Source of the DNA: an uncultured Rhodospirillaceae bacterium
GTDB taxonomy: Bacteria > Pseudomonadota > Alphaproteobacteria > Reyranellales > Reyranellaceae
Assembly (NCBI GenBank): GCA_945952105.1
Contig: CAMFGZ010000013.1
Coordinates: 1 to 64,000, forward strand
DNA length: 64,000 bases
Direction: 5' to 3'
The notes beneath the pieces are model-generated. The model searched no databases. It was not told where the DNA came from and saw only the letters and a list, made by a program, of their open reading frames with translations. Positions within the stretch are counted from its first letter, which is position 1; every line of letters begins with the position of its first letter. This document shows positions 53,816 to 63,141 of the stretch, in pieces. Both the position numbers and the translations under genes were made by a program.

Positions 53816-54907
53816 TCAATTGGACGCCGGGTATCGGCCGAGCAGCCGGGCCTGGCGGCCAAATCCGCGAAGCAATGCCCGCCAGCCGCACGGGGCAAAG
53901 CCTGATGCCCGGTTGGCGGCGGCCAGCGCAAAGACCATGGCCTGCTTTGCCAGAATGCCGCGATAGGCGGTGAAGAAAGGAACGCAGGGATCGAAGAATT
54001 CGATGGCCTCGGAGCCCGCACCGTTTATCTCGATGATCTTGAAGTTTCCGTGTTGCAGTTCGTGCATGCTGGCGAAGCGGATGTCGAAGCGCGCGACGTG
54101 CAGGTGCGGCATGCTCGTCGCAACGGTGTCGATGCACTCCTCGAGGGCCCGGGTGATCTCCCCGCTGCAGTCACGATAGAGACCGCCCATGCGGTAGGAC
54201 CAGACCGCGGCGAGCGGCACCTCGGTCCCTCTACCGGGCACACGGTCCAGTCCGGCGCTCTCATAGAGCGCCGCGCGGCCGCGCAGCCGTTCATCGCGCG
54301 CCAGCAATTCCCTGAGCGAGCTCGTTCCATCGCCCCGGACCGTCGGCGGCGAACGCACGGTGAGCGAGATCAAACGGCCCCGCGTCTCGTGGGGGTGGCG
54401 GACGTAGAAAAGACCGGCCTCGCCGGAATGATCGAGATATTCCTGTACCAGCAGGGATTCGCCTGCCGGATAGGCGTCGCAGTAGGCTTGAAGAGCGGAA
54501 GGATCGTCGATCCGGCGTACGCCAAACCCACACCAGCCGATGTCGGGCTTGGCGATGATGGGAAAGTCGAGGCCAAGGGCCGCCATGGCCGTGCTCGCTT
54601 TCGTGGCGGCATCCCGCCCTGCGACGACCTCGGCCGTGCGCGCCAGCCAGGGGCGGCCGGCATCGCCCACCTGCGCAAAGCAGGCGATCTTCGACTCGCC
54701 GGCAAGGCCACCGGCATCGATCATCGGATCGGCGGCCGAGGGCAGCGAGAGGCTGCGGTAGCGCAGGGCCAGCACCAGCCACTGCACGATCATCGGAACG
54801 ACCAGCAGCGGTTTCGGGAGCTTGCAAATCAGTCCTGGCCAGAGGCCCGCGCGCGGCCGCCCCGGAAGATCCGAAATTCCTCGACGGGGCGTGGGGCTGG
54901 GCTTCAT
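53816..54907 (-). CDS. ATP-grasp domain protein, unknown substrate
   Basis: This 363-residue protein has a D-Ala-D-Ala-ligase-like ATP-grasp region: LDFPIIAKPDIGWCGFGVRR (about residues 113-132), LVQEYLDH, and a late Mg-binding FKIIEINGAGSEA. The N-terminal part contains PLLVVPMIVQWLVLALRYRS, a possible membrane-associated segment, then DAGGLAGESKIACFAQVG. Such enzymes ligate a carboxylate to an amine or thiol. No partner gene indicates the substrate. It sits between holA and leuS, where lptE is usually found. Confidence 0.8.
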   Translation of the reverse strand: MKPSPTPRRGISDLPGRPRAGLWPGLICKLPKPLLVVPMIVQWLVLALRYRSLSLPSAADPMIDAGGLAGESKIACFAQVGDAGRPWLARTAEVVAGRDAATKASTAMAALGLDFPIIAKPDIGWCGFGVRRIDDPSALQAYCDAYPAGESLLVQEYLDHSGEAGLFYVRHPHETRGRLISLTVRSPPTVRGDGTSSLRELLARDERLRGRAALYESAGLDRVPGRGTEVPLAAVWSYRMGGLYRDCSGEITRALEECIDTVATSMPHLHVARFDIRFASMHELQHGNFKIIEINGAGSEAIEFFDPCVPFFTAYRGILAKQAMVFALAAANRASGFAPCGWRALLRGFGRQARLLGRYPASN

Positions 54908-54951
54908 GGATTCGCCCGGACAACGCAGAGCGAACCCGGCGGCTGCTCTCG

Positions 54952-55110
54952 CTAGGAGGCCTTGTCGTCCGCAGGCTCGACGGTGCCGCTCTGCTCCTGT
55001 TTGGCGCGCTCGCGGGCGGCTCGCTTGGCTTCCGCCTTTTCGGCGACCTTGATCGCCTTGAGCCGCTCGCGTTCACGGCGTTCGAAGTCGTAGTTCGGCT
55101 TGCGTGCCAT
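54952..55110 (-). CDS. Small highly charged protein, 52 aa
   Basis: A 53-codon frame starts at 55110 after GGAGAAC. The peptide begins MARKPNYDFERRERERLKAI and continues as a Lys/Glu/Ala-rich helix (VAEKAEAKRAARERAKQEQ). Very similar short proteins are widespread in alphaproteobacteria, to my recollection, with no known role. It is probably a single long helix or coiled coil. It lies between leuS (27 bases upstream) and the ATP-grasp gene, on the same strand. Confidence 0.75.
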   Translation of the reverse strand: MARKPNYDFERRERERLKAIKVAEKAEAKRAARERAKQEQSGTVEPADDKAS

Positions 55111-55137
55111 GTTCTCCGACCTTCCTGTTGTGCCGCC

Positions 55138-57732
55138 CTAGACGACGACGTTGACGATGCGGTTCGGCACGACGACCACCCGCTTGGGCGTTTTGCCGTC
55201 GAGGCCGCGCACGAGTTCGGGCAGCGCCAGCGCCGCGGCTTCCGCCACGTCCTTGGGCGCATCCTTGGCGAGCGCGATGGTGCCGCGCAGCTTGCCGTTC
55301 AACTGCACCGCGACGGTGACGGTGTCGTCGACCAGCAGCGCATCCTCGGCCAGCGGCCACGGCGCGTCGGCCAGCAGGCTCTTGTGGCCGAGCGAATGCC
55401 ACAGCTCCTCGGCGAGATGCGGCGTCATCGGCCCGATCAGTCGCACGAAGATTTCCAGCGCCTCGCGCAACGCCCAGCGCGTCGAGTCGTCCTTGGCCTC
55501 GACCGAATCGATGGTGTTTGCGAACTCGTAGAGGCGGGCCACGGCCTTGTTGAAGTGGAAGGCCTCGATGTCGGCCGAGATGCCGGCGATCGACTTGTGC
55601 GCGGCGCGGCGCAGCGCGGTCGCGGCGTCAGAGAAGGTCGCGGGCCTGGCCGTGCCGATCGCCGGCAGCGTTTCGATCGCCTGCGAGGCAATGCGGAACA
55701 GGCGCTGCTGGAAACGCCAGGCGCCGGTGACGCCGGCCTCGGTCCATTCGAGGTCGCGCTCGGGCGGGCTGTCGGACAGCATGAACCAGCGCGCGGTGTC
55801 GGCGCCGTAGTCGCGGATGATCTCGTCCGGATCGACGACGTTCTTCTTCGACTTGGACATCTTCTCCGAGCGGCCGACCTCGACCGGGCTCTTGTCGGAG
55901 AGGCGCACGACCTTGCCGCCGTCGCGCGAGATCTCCTCGGGCGTCAGCCATGTACCGTCGCTCGCACGATAGGTTTCGTGGCAGACCATGCCCTGGGTGA
56001 AGAGACCGTCGAACGGCTCGTCGCGGCTGGTCATCTGGACCTCGCGCATCGCGCGCGTCCAGAAGCGCGAATAGAGCAGATGCAGGATCGCGTGCTCGAC
56101 GCCGCCGATATATTGATCGACCGGCATCCAGTACTGGTTCTCCTCGCGATCGAACGGCGCCGTCTCGAGATGCGGCGACGTAAAGCGGTCGAAGTACCAG
56201 CTCGAATCGATGAAGGTGTCGAACGTGTCGGTCTCGCGACGCGCGGGCTTGCCGCAAGTCGGACACGGGACGTTCTTCCACGTCGGATGGCGGTCGAGCG
56301 GATTGCCCGGACGGTCGAAGGTGACGTCGTCGGGCAACTTCACCGGCAGGTCCTTGTCCGGCACCGGCACGACGCCGCAGCTCTCGCAATGGATCGCCGG
56401 GATCGGGCAGCCCCAGTAGCGCTGGCGCGAGACCAGCCAGTCGCGCAGGCGATACTGCGTCGTGCCCTTGCCGACGCCGATCTCCTCGAGACGGGCAATG
56501 ACCTTGGCCTTCGCCTCCTCGACGCCGAGCCCGTCGAGGAACCCGGAGTTCACGATGACCCCGTCCTCGACATAGGGCGCGGCGGCGATGTCGAGAGTCT
56601 TGCCGTCAGCCGGCGCCACGACCTGCAGGATCGGCAGCCCGTACTTGGTCGCGAACTCGTGGTCGCGCTCGTCATGGCCCGGGCAGCCGAAGATCGCGCC
56701 GGTGCCGTATTCCATCAGCACGAAGTTGGCGGCGTAGACCGGCACGGTCTTGCCCGGCATCAGCGGATGCTTTGCCAGCAGCGGCAGCTTGTAGCCCTGC
56801 TTCTCCGCGGTCTCGACCTCGGCTGCCGCCGTGCCGGTCTTGCGGCATTCGGCAACGAAGTGCTGCAGGCCGGGATCGGCCGATGCCAGGCCCTGGACCA
56901 GCGGATGCTCGGCCGACAGCGCCATGAACGAGGCGCCGAACAGCGTGTCGGGACGTGTCGTGAAAATCTCGAGCTGACCGTGATCTGTCCCCGAGGCGTC
57001 GGTGAGCTGCCAGAAGACGCGCGCACCGCGGCTCTTGCCGATCCAGTTCGCCTGCATCAGGCGCACCTTCTCCGGCCAGCGGTCGAGCGTGTCGAGGCGG
57101 GTCAGCAACTCGTCGGCGAAGTGCGTGATCTTGAGGTTCCACTGGGTGAGCTTGCGGCGCTCCACGGGCGCACCGGTGCGCCAGCCCTTGCCCTCGATGA
57201 CCTGCTCGTTGGCGAGCACGGTGTTGTCGACGGGATCCCAGTTGACCCAGGCCTCCTTGCGGTAGGCAAGACCGGCCTTCCAGAAGTCGAGGAACATCTT
57301 CTGCTGGTGGCGGTAGTAGGTCGGGTCGCAGGTCGCCAGCTCGCGGCTCCAGTCGAGGGACAGGCCCATCGACTTCAGCTGCTTCTTCATCGTGGCGATG
57401 TTCTCGTAGGTCCACTTCTTCGGATGGACCTTCTTTTCCATGGCGGCGTTCTCGGCCGGCAGGCCGAACGCGTCCCAGCCCATCGGATGCAGGACGTTGA
57501 AGCCCTTGGCCCGCTTGTAGCGCGCGATCACGTCGCCCTGCGTGTAGTTGCGCACGTGGCCCATGTGGATGCGCCCCGACGGATAGGGGAACATCTCGAG
57601 CACGTAGTATTTCGGCCGCGCCTTATCCATCGCGGCGTTGAAGGTCTGGCGATCTTCCCAGACCTTCTGCCACTTGCTCTCGGTTTCGGTGAAATTGTAG
57701 CGCACGGTGGGTGCGGCGGGCGTCGACGACAC
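55138..57732 (-). CDS. leuS: Leucyl-tRNA synthetase
   Basis: LeuS charges tRNA-Leu. The 864-residue enzyme has the class I HIGH motif as HMGH in [17 protein letters not shown] (about residues 49-65), the inserted editing domain ([20 protein letters not shown]), a zinc-like Cys pair region ([11 protein letters not shown]), and KMSKS at [13 protein letters not shown]. The GTG at 57732 gives the standard N-terminus ([18 protein letters not shown] soon after). The upstream leader holds three imperfect repeats with AAAAAG runs. Confidence 0.97.
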   Translation of the reverse strand: MSSTPAAPTVRYNFTETESKWQKVWEDRQTFNAAMDKARPKYYVLEMFPYPSGRIHMGHVRNYTQGDVIARYKRAKGFNVLHPMGWDAFGLPAENAAMEKKVHPKKWTYENIATMKKQLKSMGLSLDWSRELATCDPTYYRHQQKMFLDFWKAGLAYRKEAWVNWDPVDNTVLANEQVIEGKGWRTGAPVERRKLTQWNLKITHFADELLTRLDTLDRWPEKVRLMQANWIGKSRGARVFWQLTDASGTDHGQLEIFTTRPDTLFGASFMALSAEHPLVQGLASADPGLQHFVAECRKTGTAAAEVETAEKQGYKLPLLAKHPLMPGKTVPVYAANFVLMEYGTGAIFGCPGHDERDHEFATKYGLPILQVVAPADGKTLDIAAAPYVEDGVIVNSGFLDGLGVEEAKAKVIARLEEIGVGKGTTQYRLRDWLVSRQRYWGCPIPAIHCESCGVVPVPDKDLPVKLPDDVTFDRPGNPLDRHPTWKNVPCPTCGKPARRETDTFDTFIDSSWYFDRFTSPHLETAPFDREENQYWMPVDQYIGGVEHAILHLLYSRFWTRAMREVQMTSRDEPFDGLFTQGMVCHETYRASDGTWLTPEEISRDGGKVVRLSDKSPVEVGRSEKMSKSKKNVVDPDEIIRDYGADTARWFMLSDSPPERDLEWTEAGVTGAWRFQQRLFRIASQAIETLPAIGTARPATFSDAATALRRAAHKSIAGISADIEAFHFNKAVARLYEFANTIDSVEAKDDSTRWALREALEIFVRLIGPMTPHLAEELWHSLGHKSLLADAPWPLAEDALLVDDTVTVAVQLNGKLRGTIALAKDAPKDVAEAAALALPELVRGLDGKTPKRVVVVPNRIVNVVV

Positions 57733-57740
57733 GGAGATCT

Positions 57741-57787
57741 TCCCGAAAAAGGGTGTTGCCGGAAAAAGGCGTGGTCCGAAAAAGACT
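57741..57787. repeat. Three short imperfect tandem repeats before leuS
   Basis: CCCGAAAAAGGG, CCGGAAAAAGGC and TCCGAAAAAGAC occur in register at about 16-18 base intervals. The last overlaps the T-run (on the minus strand) of the terminator that ends the DUF3576 gene. They fall in the leuS leader. Function unknown. Confidence 0.35.
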
Positions 57788-57817
57788 GAGGCCGCAGCGG
57801 ATGCCCGCTGCGGCCTC
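57779..57817 (-). terminator. Intrinsic terminator after DUF3576 gene
   Basis: A perfect 13-bp stem (arms 57788-57800 and 57805-57817, loop ATGC) is followed on the minus strand by TTTTT (57779-57783). It separates the lipoprotein gene from leuS. Confidence 0.88.
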
Positions 57818-57853
57818 TCACGTCAAGCTTTTGACAGAGAGGGGTGAGCCGTC

Positions 57854-58441
57854 TCAGGACCCGCCGGCGATGCGAAGCTGCCGGGCGCGCGTCAGGATGG
57901 CGTTCTCGATGTCGATGTTGGTGCGCGGATCGACCTGCGCATCGACCCAGTTGCCGCCCTTCGGGCTGGTCTGCTGCTTGAAGACCGAGACGCGCACGCC
58001 GTCGGCGCGCAGGTCGCGGTCGAGGATCGTGACCTGCACCTTCATGCGTTCGTTGGGCGTCTCCGACGGTGTGTACCAGTCGGTGATGATCACGCCGCCG
58101 AACGGGTCGGCCGAGACCAGCGGGATGAAATTGATGGTGTCGAGCGAGGCGCGCCAGAGGTAGGCGTTCACCGCCACGCCACTTCCGCCTCCGAGATCTT
58201 CCTTCTTCTCGCTCTTGGAGCCGAACAGACCGCCCGGACCGAACAGCGTACCCTGCTCCTGGCTGCGGCCGCCCAGGCCGGTGCGAACGTCCGACTTGGA
58301 GCGGTTGCCGGAGGGACCGGTCGCCCGCTCATAGTTGGTCGTATCGTCGGTGCAGGCGGTCAGGCCGCCGATCAACGAGGCCCCGGCCAGCAGGATCGCG
58401 GCTGCGGACGCTGAGCGGAAAATTCTGGACGAACCCGACAT
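57854..58441 (-). CDS. DUF3576-type lipoprotein
   Basis: This 195-residue protein has a lipoprotein signal peptide (LLAGASLIGGLTAC, lipidated Cys30), a Gly/Ser-rich linker and a C-terminal domain typical of DUF3576: VNAYLWRASLDTINFIPLVS, FGGVIITDWY and AILTRARQLR. The family is common in alphaproteobacteria and often neighbours leuS; its role is not known, but an outer-membrane location is likely. The start at 58441 begins MSGSSRIF; the longer frame adds an unlikely hydrophobic leader. A strong terminator follows. Confidence 0.88.
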   Translation of the reverse strand: MSGSSRIFRSASAAAILLAGASLIGGLTACTDDTTNYERATGPSGNRSKSDVRTGLGGRSQEQGTLFGPGGLFGSKSEKKEDLGGGSGVAVNAYLWRASLDTINFIPLVSADPFGGVIITDWYTPSETPNERMKVQVTILDRDLRADGVRVSVFKQQTSPKGGNWVDAQVDPRTNIDIENAILTRARQLRIAGGS

Positions 58442-58842
58442 TTCAAGGCGCCTTATGTTCCAAGCCGCAGACGCGGAGCGGCGGCAGCGGCCGGACCATA
58501 GGCCCAACAGGTAGTAAACTGCAAGCGGCGGAATAAGGCAAAATAACAAGTTTCCCCATGCAATCCACAATGAAAGCATAGTCCGTTTCGTTTGAAAACT
58601 ATTTGTGGGGCGGGTATCGCGCGGTCACGGAAGACGGCAGCAAATGTGACAAAGACGCCACAGGTACGGGCAGAATGGAGCGGCCGGGCGACCATTTCTT
58701 GACCCTCCAATTCGCGAAGTGTTTTATAGCCCTGCCGCATTGGCGAGTTTCTGTGAGTCTCCTCTTCAGGCTTCCAGGTCTCCGCCGGTCGGACAGGCCT
58801 TTTGGTACGTACCAGTCTCTGATCAATGAGAGAGGGAGAATG
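58442..58842. promoter_or_regulatory. Porin upstream region (about 400 bases)
   Basis: No gene is convincing in this divergent region between the DUF3576 lipoprotein and the porin. It contains AT-rich tracts near 58510-58610, and a perfect 12-bp palindrome TGGTACGTACCA (58803-58814) shortly before the porin ribosome site GAGGGAG (58832-58838). The palindrome could be a regulator site or part of the leader. Confidence 0.4.
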
Positions 58843-60201
58843 ATGAAGAAGCTTCTACTCGGCTCGACCGCCTTGGTCGTTGGCGGGCTTATGGCCGCCC
58901 CGGCCATGGCCGCCGATCCGATCAAGATCGGCGTGGGTGGTTACTACACCTTCTACGCGATCGCCGGCGGCATCCAGTCGACCTATGCCACCAACGGCAC
59001 CTGGGCCCAGTATCGTGGCCTGCAGTTCCAGCAGGAAGGTGAAATCCACTTCATCGGCCAGACCAAGCTGGACAACGGCACCTCGGTCGGCGTGCACGTC
59101 GAACTCGAGGGCTGGAACCCGGCGGGTCAGAACCAGACGATCGACGAAGCCTTCCTGTTCGCCTTCGGCGACTGGGGTCGTGTCGAGTTCGGCGGTCGCG
59201 ATCCGGCCTCGTACCGCATGTACTACGGCACGCCGTCGGCCCTGATCGGCTTCGGCGCCATTCAGCACAACACGAACTTCGCCTGGGCCAACCAGTCGGT
59301 CATCTCGACCAACAAGGCGTGGTTCCATGCCACGACCACGACCAACGCTGGTCAGCAGCAGGACGGCCAGGGCATCAACTACTTCACGCCCCGCTTCCAG
59401 GGCCTGCAGATCGGTGTCGGCTATCGTCCGAAGGTGCTGGTTGCCAGCACCGGCGGTCAGAACCTGCAGACCGGTCCGGGTAACGTTGCCGGCGTGTGCG
59501 GCTACAACAACCCGACCTCGGCGGCGAACTGCCCGACCAACGACTACACCTATCAGGACATGTTCGACATCGGCGCGAACTACCTGAACAAGTTCGGTGA
59601 TGTCACGGTCGCGCTGTACGGCGCGTTCATGTACGCCAACTTCGTTCCGGGCAACAATCCGTTCGCCCAGGCTGCCAACATGGCGACGGGTGCGAACCTG
59701 ACGTCCTGGAAGCAGTGGGTCATTGGCGCTCAGTTCGGCTTCAAGGGCTTCACCCTTGGTGGCGCGATCGGCTGGGACAACAACGGCCTCGGCTCGAACT
59801 ACTACACCGGCGTGAACAACGACACCCGCTTCTACACCGCTGGCCTCATGTACGAGACCGGTCCGTGGCAGATGTCGGTGGGCTGGACCGGTTCGTACAA
59901 CACGAACGGTAACGGCTCGGTCGGCTGCGCCTCGATCGCCGTCGCTGCCACCACCTGCACCACGCCGGCCGCCGTTGGCGTCCCGGGTGTCAACTCCACC
60001 GCCTTCGGCAACGGTAGCAACCCCGCTAACCTCGCCTTCGGTATGGAGTCGGTCAACAAGTGGGAAATCGGCGTGAACTACGCGCTCGGGCCGGGCGTGA
60101 AGCTCACCGGCGGTGGTCTGCTGTACACGGCTTCGGGCCCGTCTGCTGCCGTCTCGGGCAACAGCTGGGGTCTGCTGATGGGTATGGACCTGCGCTTCTA
60201 G
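58843..60201 (+). CDS. Outer-membrane porin
   Basis: This 452-residue protein has a signal peptide (MKKLLLGSTALVVGGLMAAP, cut after AMAA) and a beta-barrel pattern of alternating residues ending in phenylalanine (LLMGMDLRF), as outer-membrane porins require. Segments such as GEIHFIGQTKLDNGTSVGVH and FGDWGRVEFGGRDPASYRM match alphaproteobacterial trimeric porins. ATG 58843 has better spacing to GAGGGAG than ATG 58840. It is likely highly expressed: strong ribosome site and a strong terminator just downstream. Confidence 0.92.
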   Translation: MKKLLLGSTALVVGGLMAAPAMAADPIKIGVGGYYTFYAIAGGIQSTYATNGTWAQYRGLQFQQEGEIHFIGQTKLDNGTSVGVHVELEGWNPAGQNQTIDEAFLFAFGDWGRVEFGGRDPASYRMYYGTPSALIGFGAIQHNTNFAWANQSVISTNKAWFHATTTTNAGQQQDGQGINYFTPRFQGLQIGVGYRPKVLVASTGGQNLQTGPGNVAGVCGYNNPTSAANCPTNDYTYQDMFDIGANYLNKFGDVTVALYGAFMYANFVPGNNPFAQAANMATGANLTSWKQWVIGAQFGFKGFTLGGAIGWDNNGLGSNYYTGVNNDTRFYTAGLMYETGPWQMSVGWTGSYNTNGNGSVGCASIAVAATTCTTPAAVGVPGVNSTAFGNGSNPANLAFGMESVNKWEIGVNYALGPGVKLTGGGLLYTASGPSAAVSGNSWGLLMGMDLRF

Positions 60202-60224
60202 TCGCAGGACAAACCGGAAAATGG

Positions 60225-60256
60225 AAAGAGCGGGCGAAAGCCCGCTCTTTTCTTTT
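60225..60256 (+). terminator. Intrinsic terminator after the porin
   Basis: An 11-bp perfect stem (60225-60235 and 60240-60250) with a GAAA tetraloop is followed by TCTTTT. It ends the porin transcript 24 bases after the stop codon. Confidence 0.92.
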
Positions 60257-60272
60257 GGAGGCGACGCCGCCG

Positions 60273-61037
60273 CTACCGGATGCGGCGCCCGACGAGATTG
60301 ACGAACAGGCTGGGGAGATAGGTCCGGGATACCGGCAACCGCTCGGTTGCCTGGCGGGCCAGCATCGCGCGATTGTCCTCATGGTCGAGGACCAGTTGGA
60401 ACAGACCCTGTTCGACGGCGCCGGCGCGCGGGTCGAGCTCCGGCTTGCCGTCCCGCTCGACGCGATACGCGACATCCAGCCCGACATCGCCGCCGCTGTA
60501 GAACGACGATGCGATCTCGAGTTGCCGGAACAGAAGCATCAGGCCGCGTGCCGAGAAACGCCAGTAGTCGTCAGGCGTGGCGTGAAACGCCTGCGACCAC
60601 GCGGCAGCCACGTAGGCCATGCCGCCGGGCCGAAGCGCCCGTTCGATGTTGCGGGCCGCGCGCGCCGGATGGCGCGTATGTTCGAGCACGTGGCAGCAGA
60701 CGACGAGATCGAACGACTCCTCGCCCAGCCTGGACTTGAGCGTTCGCGGATCGCTGCAGATGTCGGCAACGCAGTCGACGTTGGATCCTTCGGCGAGATC
60801 GAGCCCGACGAACTGCGCCTTGGCCCCGAAGCGCCGGGCGACGAGGCTGCGCCAGTTACGCACGTTGCGTTCGGAGACGAGAGTGCGCGACCCCACCTGC
60901 AACACCCGGGGCGCGCGCCTGCCGACCGACTGGGCCAACCGGTCGAGCATCAGGTCGATCTCGCGCGTAACGCTCGTGCCGACAACGCGCAGCTCCCCGG
61001 GCCGCATCCCACCGGGAGTGTCGCTGCCGGCGGGCAT
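60273..61037 (-). CDS. Class I SAM-dependent methyltransferase
   Basis: This 254-residue protein has a Methyltransf_11-like Rossmann fold: motif I VLQVGSRTL (less glycine-rich than usual), GLDLAEGSNVDCVADICSD, and LVVCCHVLEHTRHPARAARN with RALRPGGMAYV. Target unknown. The start at 61037 overlaps the lutC stop (TGATG), making it the last gene of the lut operon. The unusual motif I leaves some doubt over SAM affinity. Confidence 0.82.
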   Translation of the reverse strand: MPAGSDTPGGMRPGELRVVGTSVTREIDLMLDRLAQSVGRRAPRVLQVGSRTLVSERNVRNWRSLVARRFGAKAQFVGLDLAEGSNVDCVADICSDPRTLKSRLGEESFDLVVCCHVLEHTRHPARAARNIERALRPGGMAYVAAAWSQAFHATPDDYWRFSARGLMLLFRQLEIASSFYSGGDVGLDVAYRVERDGKPELDPRAGAVEQGLFQLVLDHEDNRAMLARQATERLPVSRTYLPSLFVNLVGRRIR

Positions 61038-61723
61038 CAGTCCCGTACCACCAGGATGTGCATGCGCCGTGGACCGTGGGCGCCGAGCTCCATCGCCTGT
61101 TCGATGTCGCCTGTGCGCGACGGCCCGGTAATGGTGTTGACGGTGCGCGGCATCAGGTTCTTGCCATAGCGCGCGCGCAGGCGGGCCCACACATCCTCGT
61201 AGCCGCCGACGATGTCGGACTCGCGCAACACCACGACATGCGTGTCGGGCAACAGGTTGAGCGATACCGGATGGTCGGGGCCTGAGGCCATCACCACCGT
61301 CCCGGTTTCGGCGATGCCGGCAAAGGCGCCGGTGACGGAGACCTGGTCGCTGCCTTCGCCGCGCCCGCGGCGGATCGACAACATCTTCTGGCCCGACCAG
61401 TCATAGCCGTCGAGCAGGGGCGAGGGGGCCATCGCGACGCTGGCCGGCAGGTTGTTGCGCGCGAGATAGGCCGTTACCTCGCCTGGCACTTCTTCCGCGC
61501 CAACGCGCGCGACGGTGGCGTTGAGGGTCTCGGCCCACTGGCAGAACAGCGCGACCTTCTCGGGTTGCGGAAGCTGCGCGCGTGCAACCGCGGGCCCGCG
61601 CGGCGGAGATGCAAGGCGGGCCTGCACGGCGTTGCGGGCGTCGCCGGTCAGCTCGCCCCGGCGCAGCGAGCGGCGGATGCCGCCCAGGATCTGGGCCCGG
61701 TCCCCGTCAGGGGCGTCGCTCAT
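61037..61723 (-). CDS. lutC: LutC (LUD domain) lactate-utilisation protein
   Basis: LutC is part of the LutABC L-lactate oxidation system (lactate to pyruvate). The 228-residue protein has the LUD-domain core: VSVTGAFAGIAETGTVVMAS and PVSLNLLPDTHVVVLRESD, ending TGPSRTGDIEQAMELGAHGP, which matches the family. The start at 61723 overlaps the lutB stop (ATGA). It is translated in series with LutA and LutB. Confidence 0.93.
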   Translation of the reverse strand: MSDAPDGDRAQILGGIRRSLRRGELTGDARNAVQARLASPPRGPAVARAQLPQPEKVALFCQWAETLNATVARVGAEEVPGEVTAYLARNNLPASVAMAPSPLLDGYDWSGQKMLSIRRGRGEGSDQVSVTGAFAGIAETGTVVMASGPDHPVSLNLLPDTHVVVLRESDIVGGYEDVWARLRARYGKNLMPRTVNTITGPSRTGDIEQAMELGAHGPRRMHILVVRD

Positions 61724-63141
61724 GACTTCCTCCGCGCGGCCCATCGGGCGTGGAAGGTGCCGCCGGGTTGCGGCGCCGGAAAGTCGCGGAAGCGTGTCCA
61801 GCCGCCGGCCAGGGGGAGCGTGCTGTAGCGTCCGTCGGCGCGGCCGAACAGCGCCAGCACGCGGTTGGCGACAGCCGTGAGACGGCGATAGAGCGCGGGC
61901 CGCCGCGCCAAGAAACTCCACATCGCCAGCCCCTGGCGCACCGCCTTTGGCGTCAGATGCTTCTCGAACTCGCGCTCGCGCCAGTGGCGCATCAGCTTCG
62001 GCAAGGGGATGCGTACCGGACACACGCTCTCGCAGCGGCCGCAGAAGGTCGAGGCGTTGGGCAGGTTGCTCGCCTCCTCGACACCCACGAGCTGCGGCGT
62101 CAGCACGGCGCCCATCGGGCCGGGATAGACCCAGCCATAGGCGTGACCGCCGACGGCGCCGTAAACCGGGCAGTGGTTCATGCAGGCGCCGCAGCGGATG
62201 CAGCGCAGGATCTCCTGCATCTCGGTGCCGAGCACCGAGGAGCGCCCGTTGTCGAGCAGCACCACGTGATACTGCTCGGGTCCGTCGAGATCCTCCCGCT
62301 TCTTCGGGCCGGTGTTCAGCGTCGTATAGGCGGAAGACTCCTGGCCCGTCGCCGAACGCGCCAGGACGCGCAGCAGCACCGCGGCATCCTCGAGCGTGGG
62401 AATCACCTTCTCGATGCTGGCCAGCACGATGTGCATTCTCGGCAGCGTGTTGGAGAGATCGGCATTGCCTTCGTTGGTCACCAGCATCGACGAGCCGGTC
62501 TCGGCCACCAGGAAGTTGGCGCCGGTCAGGCCGACATCGGCATCGAGGAACTTCTGGCGCAGGACGTAGCGCGCCTCTGCGACGAGATCGTTACGCTCGG
62601 TCAGCCGCTTGTCGAAGCCGAGCTTTGCATGGTGTTCGAGGAACGTGTCGGCGACCTGGTCCTTGGTGAGATGGACCGCCGGGGCGATGATGTGGCTGGG
62701 CGGCTCGTTGCGCAGCTGGATGATGTACTCGCCGAGATCGGTCTCGACCGGCGCGATACCCAGCGCCTCGAGATGTTCGTTCAGCGCGATCTCCTCCGCC
62801 ACCATCGACTTCGATTTGGCGACGGTGCGCGCGTTAACGCTCTTGCACAGGTCCGCGATGATGCGTCTTGCATCGGCGGCGGTCGGTGCCCAGTGCACCT
62901 TGCCGCCCAGGGCGATCACCTTGCGCTCGAACTCCTCGAGATAGAAATCGAGATGAGCCAGCGTGTGGTTCTTGATGTCGCGCGCCCGGTCGCGCAACGC
63001 CTCGAACTCGGGCAGCCGCTCGGCCGCCTGGCGCCTGCGCTCGGAGAAGCCGACCTTCAGCTTGGCCAGCGAATCCTGCAGATTGGGATCGGCCAGCGCG
63101 TGACCGACATTCGACTTGAAGGCATGGGCGGTGGATTCCAT
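61720..63141 (-). CDS. lutB: LutB iron-sulfur lactate-utilisation protein
   Basis: LutB carries electrons in LutABC. The 473-residue protein has an N-terminal LUD-like domain (TGANFLVAETGSSMLVTNEG) and a ferredoxin-like C-terminal part with CIRCGACMNHCP and CGRCESVCPV, which give two [4Fe-4S] clusters, followed by the DUF3390 tail. The start at 63141 overlaps the lutA stop (TGATG-type), and lutC overlaps its own stop. The operon order is lutA-lutB-lutC-methyltransferase. Confidence 0.95.
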   Translation of the reverse strand: MESTAHAFKSNVGHALADPNLQDSLAKLKVGFSERRRQAAERLPEFEALRDRARDIKNHTLAHLDFYLEEFERKVIALGGKVHWAPTAADARRIIADLCKSVNARTVAKSKSMVAEEIALNEHLEALGIAPVETDLGEYIIQLRNEPPSHIIAPAVHLTKDQVADTFLEHHAKLGFDKRLTERNDLVAEARYVLRQKFLDADVGLTGANFLVAETGSSMLVTNEGNADLSNTLPRMHIVLASIEKVIPTLEDAAVLLRVLARSATGQESSAYTTLNTGPKKREDLDGPEQYHVVLLDNGRSSVLGTEMQEILRCIRCGACMNHCPVYGAVGGHAYGWVYPGPMGAVLTPQLVGVEEASNLPNASTFCGRCESVCPVRIPLPKLMRHWREREFEKHLTPKAVRQGLAMWSFLARRPALYRRLTAVANRVLALFGRADGRYSTLPLAGGWTRFRDFPAPQPGGTFHARWAARRKS

